This document shows, one piece after another, positions 1 through 12,500 of a stretch of 64,000 bases of DNA. The stretch is from Clostridia bacterium (lineage in GTDB: Bacteria; Bacillota; Clostridia; Christensenellales; Aristaeellaceae): positions 1 through 64,000 of the forward strand of contig JAGBEX010000019.1 in the NCBI GenBank assembly GCA_017936765.1. Reading direction: 5' to 3'. Every line of letters starts with the position of its first letter. Within the stretch, counting starts at the first letter, position 1. Position numbers and translations under genes: made by a program. The notes beneath the pieces were generated by a model. That model was not told where the DNA came from, did no database searches, and saw nothing but the letters and a program-made list of their open reading frames with translations.

Positions 1-530
1 CCGGCAGTTCGGGGATCGTCCACTCGTTCTTGGTCATTTCGTCAACGACCTTCACGTTCGTGAACGGCACATTGCCCTTGTTCGTCACCGTGATGGTGTA
101 GTTGATCACTTCGTCCAGACCAACGGTCTCGCCTTCGGCCACATTGGACGTCTTGATCACTTCCAGCGTCGTGTCGATCTCATCGGTGGGATCCTTCTCG
201 TCGTCCTCGTCCTCAGGAGTGTAATCAGGCTTGTCGGGATCGGGATCCGGGATCGGATCACCCTTCGCCGTCACCACGTTCAGCACTTCACCCTTCAGGA
301 TGTCGTCGGAAGTTACCGTGTAGGTCGTCGTGAAGGTCTTCGTATCGCCCACCGGCAGCTCGGGGATCGTCCACTCGTTCTTGGTCATTTCGTCAACGAC
401 CTTCACGTTCGTGAACGGCACATTGCCCTTGTTCGTCACCGTGATGGTGTACTCGATCACTTCGTCCAGACCAACGGTCTCGCTTTCGGCCACGTTGGAC
501 GTCTTGATCACTTCGATGTCAGGCAGGAAG
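1..530 (-). repeat. DUF11-like C-terminal modules, two near-identical copies, 350-base period
   Basis: Bases 1-165 and 351-515 match with only a handful of differences. In the adhesin frame each encodes a conserved-repeat module of the DUF11/DUF7507 type (VTNKGNVPFTNVKVVDEM, then TIPELPVGDTKTF). The linker between them is acidic and Pro-rich (PDPDPDKPDYTPEDED). The array probably continues beyond base 1. Near-identity points to recent duplication or gene conversion. Confidence 0.85.
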
Positions 531-3500
531 GCCTTGTTGTGGATGTCGTAGTCATTCACCGTAGCGGTGTAGCCGTCCACTGCATCCTCAACGACGGTGT
601 ACTTGATCTCTTCGCCGCCGGCATACTTGTCAAGGTCGGTGAAGGTGTACTTCCAGCCATCAGCCTTGGTCACGGTCTTGGTCGCCACAACTTCGTTGCC
701 GTTCATCACCTTCACGGTAATGGAGGCAGGACGGAAGCCCTTGACGTTGTCCAGGTCGTCCCAGGTCTTCTGACCAGAGATGCTGACCTTTTCAACCTCG
801 TAGCTGTTGGTAATGTTGTTGCCTTTATACTCCGTCTTGTAGCCAGTCACAGCCACCTCGGTGACATTGTAGGTGATCTCCTCACCCTTGGCATACACGG
901 GCAGGTTGTCGAAGGTGTACTTCCACTCGTCCTCGGCGGTCACGGTCTTGCTGTCGATCCGCTCGAACTCGTTCTCGCCCTTCACGACCAGCAGGTTCAC
1001 GGTGATGCTCTCAGGACGCTTGCCATCCTGGTTCGCAGCGTCGTCCCAGAACTTCTCGCCGGAGATGCTGGTGGTTGCGGGAGTATGGCTGTTGGTAATG
1101 TTGTAACCGTCCACCTTGGAGGTGTAGATGTCCTTCAGTTTCTCGGACAGATCTTCCTCAACGGTGTACGCAATGGTCTTGCCAGCCTTGTTGACCGGCA
1201 GGTTCTCGAAGGTGTACTGCCACTTGCCTTCGGCGGTCACGGTGGCACTCTTCACCTTTTCGCCGTTCGCCAGCAGGTTCACGGTGATCTCGGTGGGACG
1301 CTTGCCATCCTGGTTGTTTGCGTCATCCCAGGTCTTGGTCACCTTGATCTCGGTGGTGTCAGGCGTGTGCTTGTTGGTGATGGTGGTGCCTTCCACCTTG
1401 GAGGTGTAGATGTCCTTCAGGTTCTCAGGCAGCACTTCTTCAACGGTGTACTCGATCTTCTTGCCAGCCACGTGAGTGGGCAGGTCTTCGAAGCTGTACT
1501 TCCAATTGCCCTCGGCGGACACGGTGGCAGACTGAGCAACCTTTCGGTAGTTGATCGCCTCCACGGTAGCCACCAGGTTCACGGTGATGCTGTCGGGACG
1601 CAGGCCATCCTGGTCATCAGCGTCGTCCCAAACCTTCACGCCGGAGATGCTGGTCTTGCCAGGCGTGTGCTTGTTGGTGATGGTGATGAAGCCAGTCTCC
1701 TCATCGGCCTTGATCTCGGTGGAGTATTCCGCCACCGGATCTTCGGTCACGGTGTAGGTGATCAGCTTGCCGCCAGTATAGGCGTCCAGATCGGTGAAAC
1801 TGAACTTCCAGTCGCCGTTCACGTCGGCAGCCACATTGGCGCTGTCAACCTTCGTGCCGTTAGCCAGCAGGTTCACGGTGATGCTGACAGGACGCTTGCC
1901 ATCCTGGTTCTCAGCGTCGCTCCAGATCTTCTTGCCGCTCACAGAGGTCTTGATGATCTCGTGGGTGTTGGTGATGGCGAAACCATTGATGCTGGTTTCG
2001 TAGCCTTCCACCTTATCTTCGGTGATGGTGTAGGTGATCTCCTTACCCGCCTCCTTCACAGGCAGGTTGGTGAAGGTATGCTCCCACTTGCCATTCTGAT
2101 CGGCAATGATCGCCTCGTCCACCTGCTTACCATTGGCCAGCAGCTGCACCTTGATGTTGGCAGGCCGCTTGCCATCCTGGTTCTCGTTGTCGAACCAGGT
2201 CTTGGTCACCTTGATCTCGGTGGTGGCAGGCGTGTGGGTGTTGACCAGCGCCACGGTGGCTTCGGGCTTGGTCTCGTTCCAGACCAGTTCCTCGCCGGTG
2301 GTCTCGTAGCCTTCCACAGCGATCTCGTCGATGCTGTAAGCGATCTCCTTACCCTTCTCGTACTTGTCGAGGTCGGTGAAGCTCCACTTCCAGCCATTCT
2401 CAGCGGTAGCGGTGGTGTTCTTGAAGGTCTTGTCATTCTTCAGCAGGTTGATGGTGATGCTGTCGGGACGCAGGCCGTCCTGATCGTCGGCATCCTGCCA
2501 TTCCTTGGTGCCGTTGATAGCAACCTTCTCGATCTCGTGGGTGTTGATGATGTTGTAGCCGTCCACGTTGGTGGTGTAGCCTTCCACCTCATCCTCGGTG
2601 ATGGTGTAATCGATCTTCTGGCCGACCTTGCCCGCCTTGTTCACAGGCAGGTTGTCGAAGCTCCACTTCCAGCCGTTGTCGGCGGTCACGGTGGCAGAAT
2701 CGATTTCCACATCATCAGCCAGCAGACGCACGGTGATGCTCTCGGGACGCTTGCCGTCCTGGTCGTCGTTGTCCTCCCAGGTCTTGGCGCCCTCCACCTT
2801 GGTGGTGTCGATGTCGTGGGTGTTGGTCACGATATAGCCGGTAGCAGCGTCGCCAGTCACAGCCACTTTGTAGCCAGCAGGCACGGTCGCTTCTTCCACG
2901 GTATACTCGATCTCAGCACCCTTGCTGAACTTGTCAAGGTTCTCGAAGGTGTAGGTCCAGTTGTTGTCGGCGTTCAGTTCAACAGACTTGTCGGTAGCCT
3001 TGCCATCAGCCAGCAGGTTGATGGTCACGCTCGCGGTACGCTTGTTGTCCTGGTTGTCGGTGTCGTCCCAGACCTTGGTCACCTTCACTTCGGTCTTTTC
3101 GACCTGGTGGGTGTTCTTGATGTCGTAGCCGTTCACGGTGGAGGTGTAGACATCCACCAGATCCTTGCCCAGCACTTCCTCAACGCTGTAGGCAATTTCC
3201 TTACCATTAGCATGGGTAGGCAGGTTGGTGAAGCTGTACTCCCACTCGGTCTCGGCGTTCACAGTCTTGGTTTCCTTCACCTCACCGTTAGCCAGCAGGT
3301 TCACGGTGATGGAAGCAGGCCGCTTGCCGTCCTGGTTGTCCGCGTCGTCCCAGGTCTTGGTGCCGGAGACGCTGGTCACGCCAGGAGTATGGGTGTTGGT
3401 GATGGTGTAGCCAGTCTTCGCGTCGCCGGTGATCTTCGTCTCGTAGCCAGACACAGTCAGCTCCTCGACGGTGTAAGCGATCTCCTCGCCACCCGCGTAC

Positions 3501-6500
3501 TTGGCCAGATTTTCGAACTTCCAGTTCCAGCCGTCCTCGGCGGTCACTTCCTTACTGGCCACGGCCTTGCCGGCAGCAGCCAGCGTGATGGTGATCTTGC
3601 TGGGACGCAGACCATCCTGGTTATTCTCGTCCTCCCAAACCTTGGTCACGCTGACCTCAGTCTTCTCGGGCGTGTGGGTGTTTGTCACGGTGAAGCCAGT
3701 AGCAACATCGCCAGTGATGGAAGCCGTGTAGCCGTCCACCTTATCCTCGGAAACGGTGTAGACGATCTGCTTAATGGTGCCGTTGTCGTTGCGGTTCACA
3801 GGCAGATTGTCGAAGCTGAACTTCCATTCGGAGGCTTCGTTCACAACAGCGGAATCAACCACATTGTCATCGGCCAGCAGGTGGATGGTCACACTCTTAG
3901 CACGGATGCCGTCCTGGTCGTTCTCGTCTTTCCACACCTTGGTGCCTTCCACCTTGGTGGTGGCGATGTCGTGGGTGTTGGTGATGGTGTAGCCCTCGGT
4001 CGCGTTGCCGGTGATGACAGGCAGCTTATAGCCATCCACCTGATCCTCGGCCACGGTGTAGGCCACGACCTTGCCCTCTTCGCCTTCCTTATAGATAGGA
4101 AGCTGTTCGAAGGTTGCGCTCCAGTTGGGGGCAGTCAGCTCGGCGGTGCGATACTCGTCGCCGTCGGCCAGCAGCTTCACGATGATGGAAGCAGGCCGCA
4201 GGCCGTCGCGGTTGCTGTCGTCTTCCCACACCTTGGTCACGCTCACGCTTGTCTTGCCGGGCGTGTAGGTGTTCTTCACGTTGTAGTCCTGCACCTGGGT
4301 GGTGTAGTTGCCCACAGCGTTCTCGGTGATGGTGTATTTGATTTCCACGCCAACCTTGTTAGCAGCATACTTAGGCAGGTTCTCCCACTTCCAAGCCCAG
4401 TTTTCCTTTTCGATCACGGTCTTGGAGTCGATGACCTCGCCGTCAGCCAGCAGGTTGATGGTGATGCTCTCCGGACGGAGGCCCGCCACGTTGTCGAAGT
4501 CATTCCAGTCCTTCTTGCCAGCCACGGTGACCGTCTCGATGGTGTGCGTGTTGGTCACGTCGTAGCTGCCCTCGGCGATCTCGGTGGTGTAGCCAGCCAC
4601 CGGCTCCTCGGTGATGGTGTAGACGATCTCCTTGCCGCCCTCGCCGTTCTCGTTGAACTTGTACTTGGGCAGGTTCTCCCACTTCCAAGCCCAGCCGTCG
4701 TTAGCGGTCACGGTCTTGGATTCCTTCACGGTGTCGTCAGCCCACAGGTTGATGGTGATCTCGGCCGGGCGCTTGCCATCCTGGTTCTCGTTATCTTCCC
4801 AGGTCTTGGTGCCTTCCACGGTCACCACTTCGGGCTTGTGGGTGTTCTTGATGTTGTAGCCAGTCACCACGGAAGTGTAGGCCTTGGCGGCATCATCGTC
4901 CATGTCTTCCTTCACGGTGTAGACGATCGCCTTGCCGCCCTTGTTGTTCTCAATCTTGAACTTGGGCAGGTTGGTGAAGCTGTACTTCCACTCGTTCTCG
5001 GCAGTGACAGTCTTGGTTTCCTTCACCTCGCCGTCAGCCAGCAGCTGCACGATGATGCTGTCGGGACGCAGGCCATCCTGGTCGTTCGCGTCATCCCAGG
5101 TCTTGGTGCCTTCCACCTTGACCGTGGCAGGAGTATGGCTGTTGGTGATGGCAAAGCCATCGATGACGGTGGTGTAGTTGGTCACCGTATCCTCGCTGAT
5201 GGTGTACACGATCTCGGTACCACCATTGCGATACTTGGGCAGGCCGGTGAAGCTGTGCTGCCAGTTGCCATCCGCATCAGCAGACTCAGCAGTAATGGTC
5301 GCCACCTTGCCCTTCAGTTCGTTGCCGTCAGCATACAGACGCACGGTGATGCTATCGGGACGCAGGCCATCCTGGTCGTTGGCATCATCCCAGGTCTTAG
5401 TCACATTCACCACAGTCTCTTCGGGCTGGTGGGTGTTGGTGATGGCAAGGCCGTCGATCTCGGTAGTGTACTCATCCACCGGAGTCTCGGTGACGGTATA
5501 CTCGATCTCCGTGCCGTCCGCATACTTGGGCAGCTCGGTGAAGGTGTACTCCCAGACGCCATCAGCGCCGAAGGTAGCTTCCTTAACCTGAGTGCCATTG
5601 GCCAGCAGCTGCACCTTGATGTTGGTGGGGCGCTTGCCGTCCTGGTTCTCGTTGTCGACCCAGGACTTGGTCACCTTGATCTCGGTGGTGGCAGGCTCGT
5701 GGGTATTGACCAGCGCCACGGTGGCTTCGGTCTTGGTCTCGTTCCAGACCAGTTCCTGGCCGGTGATGGTGTAGCCTTCCACAGCGATCTCTTCGATGGT
5801 GTAAGTGATCTCCTCACCCTCCTCGTACTTGTCGAGGTTGGTGAAGCTGAACTCCCACTTGCCATTGACCTCGGACACTTCCTTGGTCGCCAGAACATCG
5901 TTGCCAACCTTCAGGTTGATGGTGATGCTGCCGGGACGCTTGCCGTCCTGGTTATCCGCATCGTCCCACACCTTGGTGCCTTTGATGCTGACCTTCTCGA
6001 TGTCGTGCTTGTTGGTGATGTTGAAGTCATTGATGGTCGTGGTGTAGCCTTCCACCTCGATCTCTTCGATGGAGTACTCGATCTCAGCGCCGCCCTTGCC
6101 AGTGGTCTCGTCGATCTTATACTTGGGCAGGTTGGTGAAGCTGTACGCCCAGTTGCCCTCGGTGTCGGGGGTAACGGTAGCCACCTTGTCCGCCAGAGCA
6201 ACGCCGTCAGCCTTCAGCTGCACGGTGATGCTGTCGGGACGCTTGCCATCCTGGTCATCGTTGTCGATCCAGGTCTTGGTGCCAGAGACGGAAGTAGTCT
6301 CGGGAGTATGGGTGTTGGTCACGGTGAAGCCAGCAGTAGCGTTGCCGCTGATGACGCTCTTGTAGCCCTCTACCTCAACTTCCTCGATGGTGTACACGAT
6401 CGGGGTACCCTGATCGTTCTTGTTCAGATCAGCGAAGGTGGCAGTCCAGCTGTTGCCAGCATTCAGCACAACGGACTCGCCCGTCGCCTTGCCATCAGCC

Positions 6501-9500
6501 AGCAGGTTGATGGTCACGCTGCCGGGACGGATGCCGTCCTGGTCGCCATTGTCCTCCCACTTCTTGGTCACGGTCACAGAGGTCTTCTCGGTAACGTGAG
6601 TGTTGGTCACGTTGTAGCTGCCCTCGGCGATCTCGGTGGTGTAGTTCGCCACCTTTTCCTCGGTGATGGTGTAGACGATGGGGGTCTTCTTGTTGTCCAC
6701 GTTCTTGTTCGCGGGCAGATCAGTCCACTCCCAAGTCCAGCCATTTTCGTCGGTCACGGTCTTAGAAGCAATCTTGGTGCCATCAGCCAGCAGGTTGATG
6801 ACGATCTCCTCAGGCCGCACCTTGTCGCGGTTGTTGTCGTCATTCCAGGTCTTGCTGCCGGAAACCGTGGTGGTTTCAGGCGCGTAAGTGTTGGTGATGG
6901 TAACCTTATTGCCGTCCGTCTCCTGGGTAGAGCTATAGCCCGTAGGCACGTTCACCTCAGCAACGGTATAGGTAATAAGCTCGCCATCAGCACGCTCAGC
7001 CAGGTCAGTAAAGTTGTAGCTCCAATTGTTTCCGTCGTTCAGTACAGCGGTTTCCGTCGGTTCCCCGTTGGCCAGCAACTGCACAGTAATGCTGGCAGGA
7101 CGGGTCACGTCACGGTTGTTGCCATCTTCCCAAACCTTGGATACTTTCAGGCTGGTCTTGCCGGGCGTGTAGGAGTTGACGATGTTCATGCCGGTGACAA
7201 CAGAAGTGTAACCCTCCGGCACGCCAGTTTCCTGCACAGTGTACACGATCGGCTGCTTCACAGCACCGGCTTTGTACTTCAGCACATCGGTGAACGTGTA
7301 GTTCCAGTTACCCTCGGCATCGGGCGTAACCTCGGCCACCTTGCCCTCAACCGGCACACCGTCAGCCAGCAGCTGCACAGTAATCTTGCCCGGGCGCTTG
7401 CCATCCTGGTTGTTGCTGTCGTTCCAGGTCTTGGTGCCGCCCACGCTGATCTTCTCAGGCCTGTGGGTGTTGGTGATGTTGTAACCGCTATAGGTGGGCT
7501 CGTAGCCTTCCACCGCATCTTCAGCGATGGTGTACTCGATCTCCTCACCCGCTGCGTACTTGGGCAGATCCTCGAAGCTGTAGCCCCAGTTGGACGCAGC
7601 ATCCACGGTCACAGAATCCTTCTCGGTGCCATCAGCATACAACCGCACGGTGATGCTGTCGGGACGGATGCCATCCTGGTTGCCGGCATCGCTCCAGGTC
7701 TTGGTGCCGAAGATGTCGATGGTCTCGGGAGTATGGGTGTTGGTAATGACAATCACACCATTCTCAACAACAGGACCAGTCTTGGTGTAGTTTTCAGGCA
7801 CACTAACTTCATCCACAGTCCATTCAATGGGCGTGGTGGTACCCGCGTACTTGGGCAGGTCTTCGAAAGTGTAACTCCAGGTGTTCTGGTCACCAGTCTC
7901 CGGAGCATTCAGCGTAGCAGTCTGATATTCTTCGCCGTTCTTCTTCAGCTGCATCTCAATGCTGGTGGGACGCATACCATCCTGGTTGTCATTGTCAGCC
8001 CACACCTTGGTGACGGGCACAGAGGTGACCTCGGGAGTGTGGGTGTTGGTGATGGTGATGAAGCCAGTCTGCTCGTCCTTGGACTGGGCAGAGGTGTAGC
8101 CAGTAGGCACATTGGCTTCCTTCACGGTGTAGGTGATCGCCACAGCACCAGCAGCCGTCCGCTTGTTCACGGGCAGCTCGGCGAAGCTCCAGGCCCAGCC
8201 ACCCTCGGCAGTCGCCGTGGTAGTCCGTGCGGGTTCCTTGCCGCCATCGTACAGTTCGATGGTCACGCTGGCAGGACGGATGCCATCCTGGTTCTCCGCG
8301 TCTTCCCACGCCTTGATGCCGGAGATGGTGGTGGTATAAGGCACATGGGTATTCTTGATGGTGTAGGTGCCATTCTCGTTCTTGATGATGTCAGAAGTGT
8401 AGGCCTCGGCGATATCCTCGTTCAGGACTTCTTCCACAGTATAAACGAGTTCGTCACCATTGGCGTACTTGGGCAGCGTAGCGCTCCAAGCCCACTCGCC
8501 TTCCTTGGTCGCCTGGACGCTCTTCTTGACCTCGTCACCCAGCTTGATGTTGATGGTCACAACACCGGGACGCAGGCCGTCCTGATCGTCAGCGTCCTCC
8601 CAAGCCTTCACGCCGGAGATAGTGATCTTTTCGGGAGTATGGCTGTTTGTAACGGTGAAGTTGCCCTCCGTGGTTTCTTCCAGGTTGCCAGAATAACTCT
8701 CAGGAACAACAGTAGCAGAATAGCCCTCGGGAACAGTATCTTCCTGCACGGTGTAAACGATAGTCTCGCCGTTCTCCTTGACGAAGAGGTCACTCCACGT
8801 CACAGTCAGAGCCTCGCCAGTAGCGTCGGCAGGAATGGTCTGGCTGCTGACCGCCGCGGTCTCGCCGTCCACGGTCTTATAGAGGGTCAGCGTCACAGCA
8901 GTACGCTTGCCATCCTGGTTGTTGCTGTCGTCCCACTCCTTGGCGGCGGTCACAACAGTCGTAGCAGGAGTATGCGTATTGGTAATGAGGAAGCCACCCT
9001 CGATGGAGCCAGTCACCTTGGCCGTGTAGCCAGAAGGCACAGTAGTCTCCGCAACGGTGTACGCAATGGGCTTGCCAGTGCTGTTCTTGGGCAGTTTCTC
9101 CCACTTGTTGCTCCAGCTGTTGCTGGCATCCAGCGTAACAGGCTCGCCCTCGGCCTTCTCGCCAGCCATCAGCTGCACAGTCACGTTGGCGGGACGGATG
9201 CCATCACGGTTGTTGTCGTCATCCCAGCTCTTGGTGACCTGCACATTCACAGTTTCGGGGATCAGTTTGTTGGTGATGGTGAAAGAGTAACCATCCGCAG
9301 AAGCAACGACAGAAGGCTCTTCATAGCCATTCACCCGAGCTTCTTCCACAGAATAGGTGATCTTCTTGCCGCCTTCGTTCACAGGCATGTCTTCCCATGT
9401 AACGGAAGTCTTGCCCAGTTCGATGGTCTTCTCGTCCACCTTGGTCTTGGTGATGTTTTCCGTTTCCTTATACAGAGACACGGTCACATCGACACGCTTG

Positions 9501-12500
9501 CCATCCTGGTTGTCGTTGTCATCCCACACCTTGGTGGCGGTCACGTCAACGGTTTCCACCTCATGGGTGTTGGTGATGGTGATCACGCCATTTTCAACCA
9601 CAGGATCTGCCTTGGTGTAGCCAGTAGGCACTTCAGCTTCATCTACCGTCCAAACGATGGCATCAATGCTGTGATCGAACTTGGGCAGATTCTTGAAGGT
9701 ATGGCTCCAGGTATTCTTGTCGCCAGTCTCCGGAGCGGTCAGCGTAGCAGTCTGGTAGACATCGCCATTCTTCTTCAACTGCACATCAATGCTGCCCGGA
9801 CGGATGCCGTCCTGGTTGCCGTTGTCCTCCCACACCTTTTTCACGGTGACTTCCGTGGTTTCGGGGGTGTAGGAGTTGGTCAGGGTGGTCTCGCCATTGG
9901 CAGTAACGTTGCCAGTCAGCTCATAGCCTTCGGGCAGAGCTTCTTCGTCTTCCGCCCAGGTGTAGACGATTTCCTTGCCAGCAGCCTTCAGAGGCAGACC
10001 AGTCAGCGTAGCTTCCCACTTGCCCTCCACAGGCAGGGTCACAGACTTGCCGGTCGCTTCCCCATCCGCCAGCAGAGTGATGGTCAGGCGCGTCGGACGA
10101 ATGGCATCCTGGTTATTCGCGTCATCCCACACCTTCTTCACGGTAGCTTCCGTGGTGTAGGGAGTATGCTTGTTGGTCACGGTCAGGCCGTCAGCGGAGT
10201 AAGTAGGCTCATCATAACCGCTGGGAGTTGTTACTTCCTTAACAGTCCATACGATCTCCTTGTCCTTTACGCCGTTATACTTGGGCAGACCGGTGATCTC
10301 TTTAGTCCACTCGTCACCTTCGTCGGTGAGTGCAAACTTCTCACCATAACGCACGCCATCCGCATACAGCTGCAGCTCAACAGAATCGGGACGGATGCCA
10401 TCCTGATCGCCGTTGTCGGCCCAGATCTTCTTCACGGTCACTTCCGTGGTGGCAGGGGTATGGCTGTTCTTAATGGTGAAGCCTTCTGCAACACTACCGG
10501 AAACAGACTTGGTGTAGTCAGTCGGCTCCGCAAGCTCATCCACGGTGTAGTCGATGGTCTTGCCAGCAGCCTTCAAGGGCAGTTTGCTCCAGGTGTAGCT
10601 CCAGTCGTTGCCCGCGTTCAGTTCAACAACCGCGCCCTCGGCAGTGCCATCGGCATACAGCTGCACCTGAACAAACGTGGGACGAATACCATCCTGGTTA
10701 TCCGCGTCATCCCAAGACTTGGTTACGGTCACGCTGGTCTCACCAGGCGTGTAGCTATTGGTAATAGTCGTCTTAGTGCCATCGATTCCATCGGGCGCCG
10801 TCTTGGTATATTCCTCCGGCACAATTTCAGACCAAGTGTACTTGATCTCCTTGCCGTCAGCGTACTTGGGCAGTTCGGAAATGGTGTCAGTCCATTTGTT
10901 GGACTCACTCAGAGTTACAGTCTTACCCGTATCCTCATTATCAGCCAGCAGCTTAACGATCAGACTTTCCGGACGCTTACCATCCCGGTTCTCGCCGTCG
11001 TTCCACACCTTCAGCACGGTGGCTTCCGTCTTTTCAGGCTCGTGCGTGTTGGTGATGGTGAAATCCCAACCGTCATTTGTTTCTCTGTAATTGCTGGTAA
11101 TTGTGGGATCCTGATACTCTGCAACCTCATCCTCGGTCACAGAGTAAGTAATGTGCTTGCCATTCTTATACTCAGGCAGGTTAGTCCACTCGACCTTCCA
11201 GCCGTTGCCAGCATTCAGCACCTCGCTCTCGACTTCGGTGCCGTTCTCCAACAGATGAACCGTCACGCTGTCAGGACGGAAGCCAGCAGCATCGTTGGCA
11301 TCGTCCCATGCCTTGGTCACACCGATCGCGATGGTCGCAGGCGTATGGGTGTTGGTCAGGGTGGTCACGGTGCCAGCCTTGCTGGTGTTGGTCAGCTCGT
11401 ATCCGCTCACGGGGCCTTCCGACCAGGTGTATTCAATTTCCTGGCCATTGGCATACTTAGGCAGTTTATCAACGGTGGCAGTCCAGCCGTTGGCCTCGTT
11501 CAGCGTCACTTCCGTGCCGTTGGACAGGGTAACCTTCAACTCATCAGGACGCAGGCCATCCTGATCATTGGTGTCATTCCACACCTTCAGCACGGTAGCT
11601 TCCGTGGTTTTGGGAGTGTAGGAGTTGGTCACGGTAAAGCCAGTCTTGGCGTCGCCGGTGATGTTGGTGGTGTAACCAGCCACCGCCTCCTCGGTCACGG
11701 TGTAGGTAATCTCCACACCACCCTCGAACTTAGGCAGATTCGTCCAGGTCACCTTCAGATCATCGCCAGTCTTATCCTTGGCAATGGTCTTGTCCTGATC
11801 CGCGACAAGCACAGCCGCCTCGTTCTCGCCCACCTGCTTGTACAGGTGCAGGGTCACATCGGAGCGCTTGCCGTCCTGGTTGTTGTTGTCGGTCCAAACC
11901 TTGGTGGCAGTCACAGAAACAACTTCAGGGCTATGCTTGTTGGTGATTGTCAGGGTATTCTGATCCAGACTCTTGCTGTATCCAGTAACGTCAGCTTCGT
12001 CCACCGTGTATTCAATCTCCACTTTGTTCGCATACACAGGAACTTTCTCGAAAGTGTGAGTGAAGCTATTAGCTTCAGTCACATTAACCACAGCCTCCGC
12101 AACAACAGAAGCGCCGTTCTTCAGCTGCAGAGTAATCTGTTCAGGACGCACGCCATCACGGTTGCTGTCGTCATCCCAAATCTTGGTCACGGTCACGTCC
12201 TTGGTTTCGGGCGTGTAGCTGTTGGTAATCGTATAGGAAACAGTCTTGCCGTCCGCGCTTGTTACAGCATCAGAGGTGTCAGAGCGATAGCCCTGAGGCA
12301 GTTTGGAAGTTTCTTCCAGCACCGTATAGGTAATAGCTTCGCCATCGGCCTTCTTGTCCAGGCTAGACCAGGTGTATTTCCAGCCATTGGTAGCGTTCAG
12401 CGTCACAGGATCGCCGCTATTGTTGCCATTGGCCTTCAGCTGCACAGTAATGCTGGTCGGACGCTTACCATCCTGGTCGTTGGCGTCTTCCCACTTCTTC

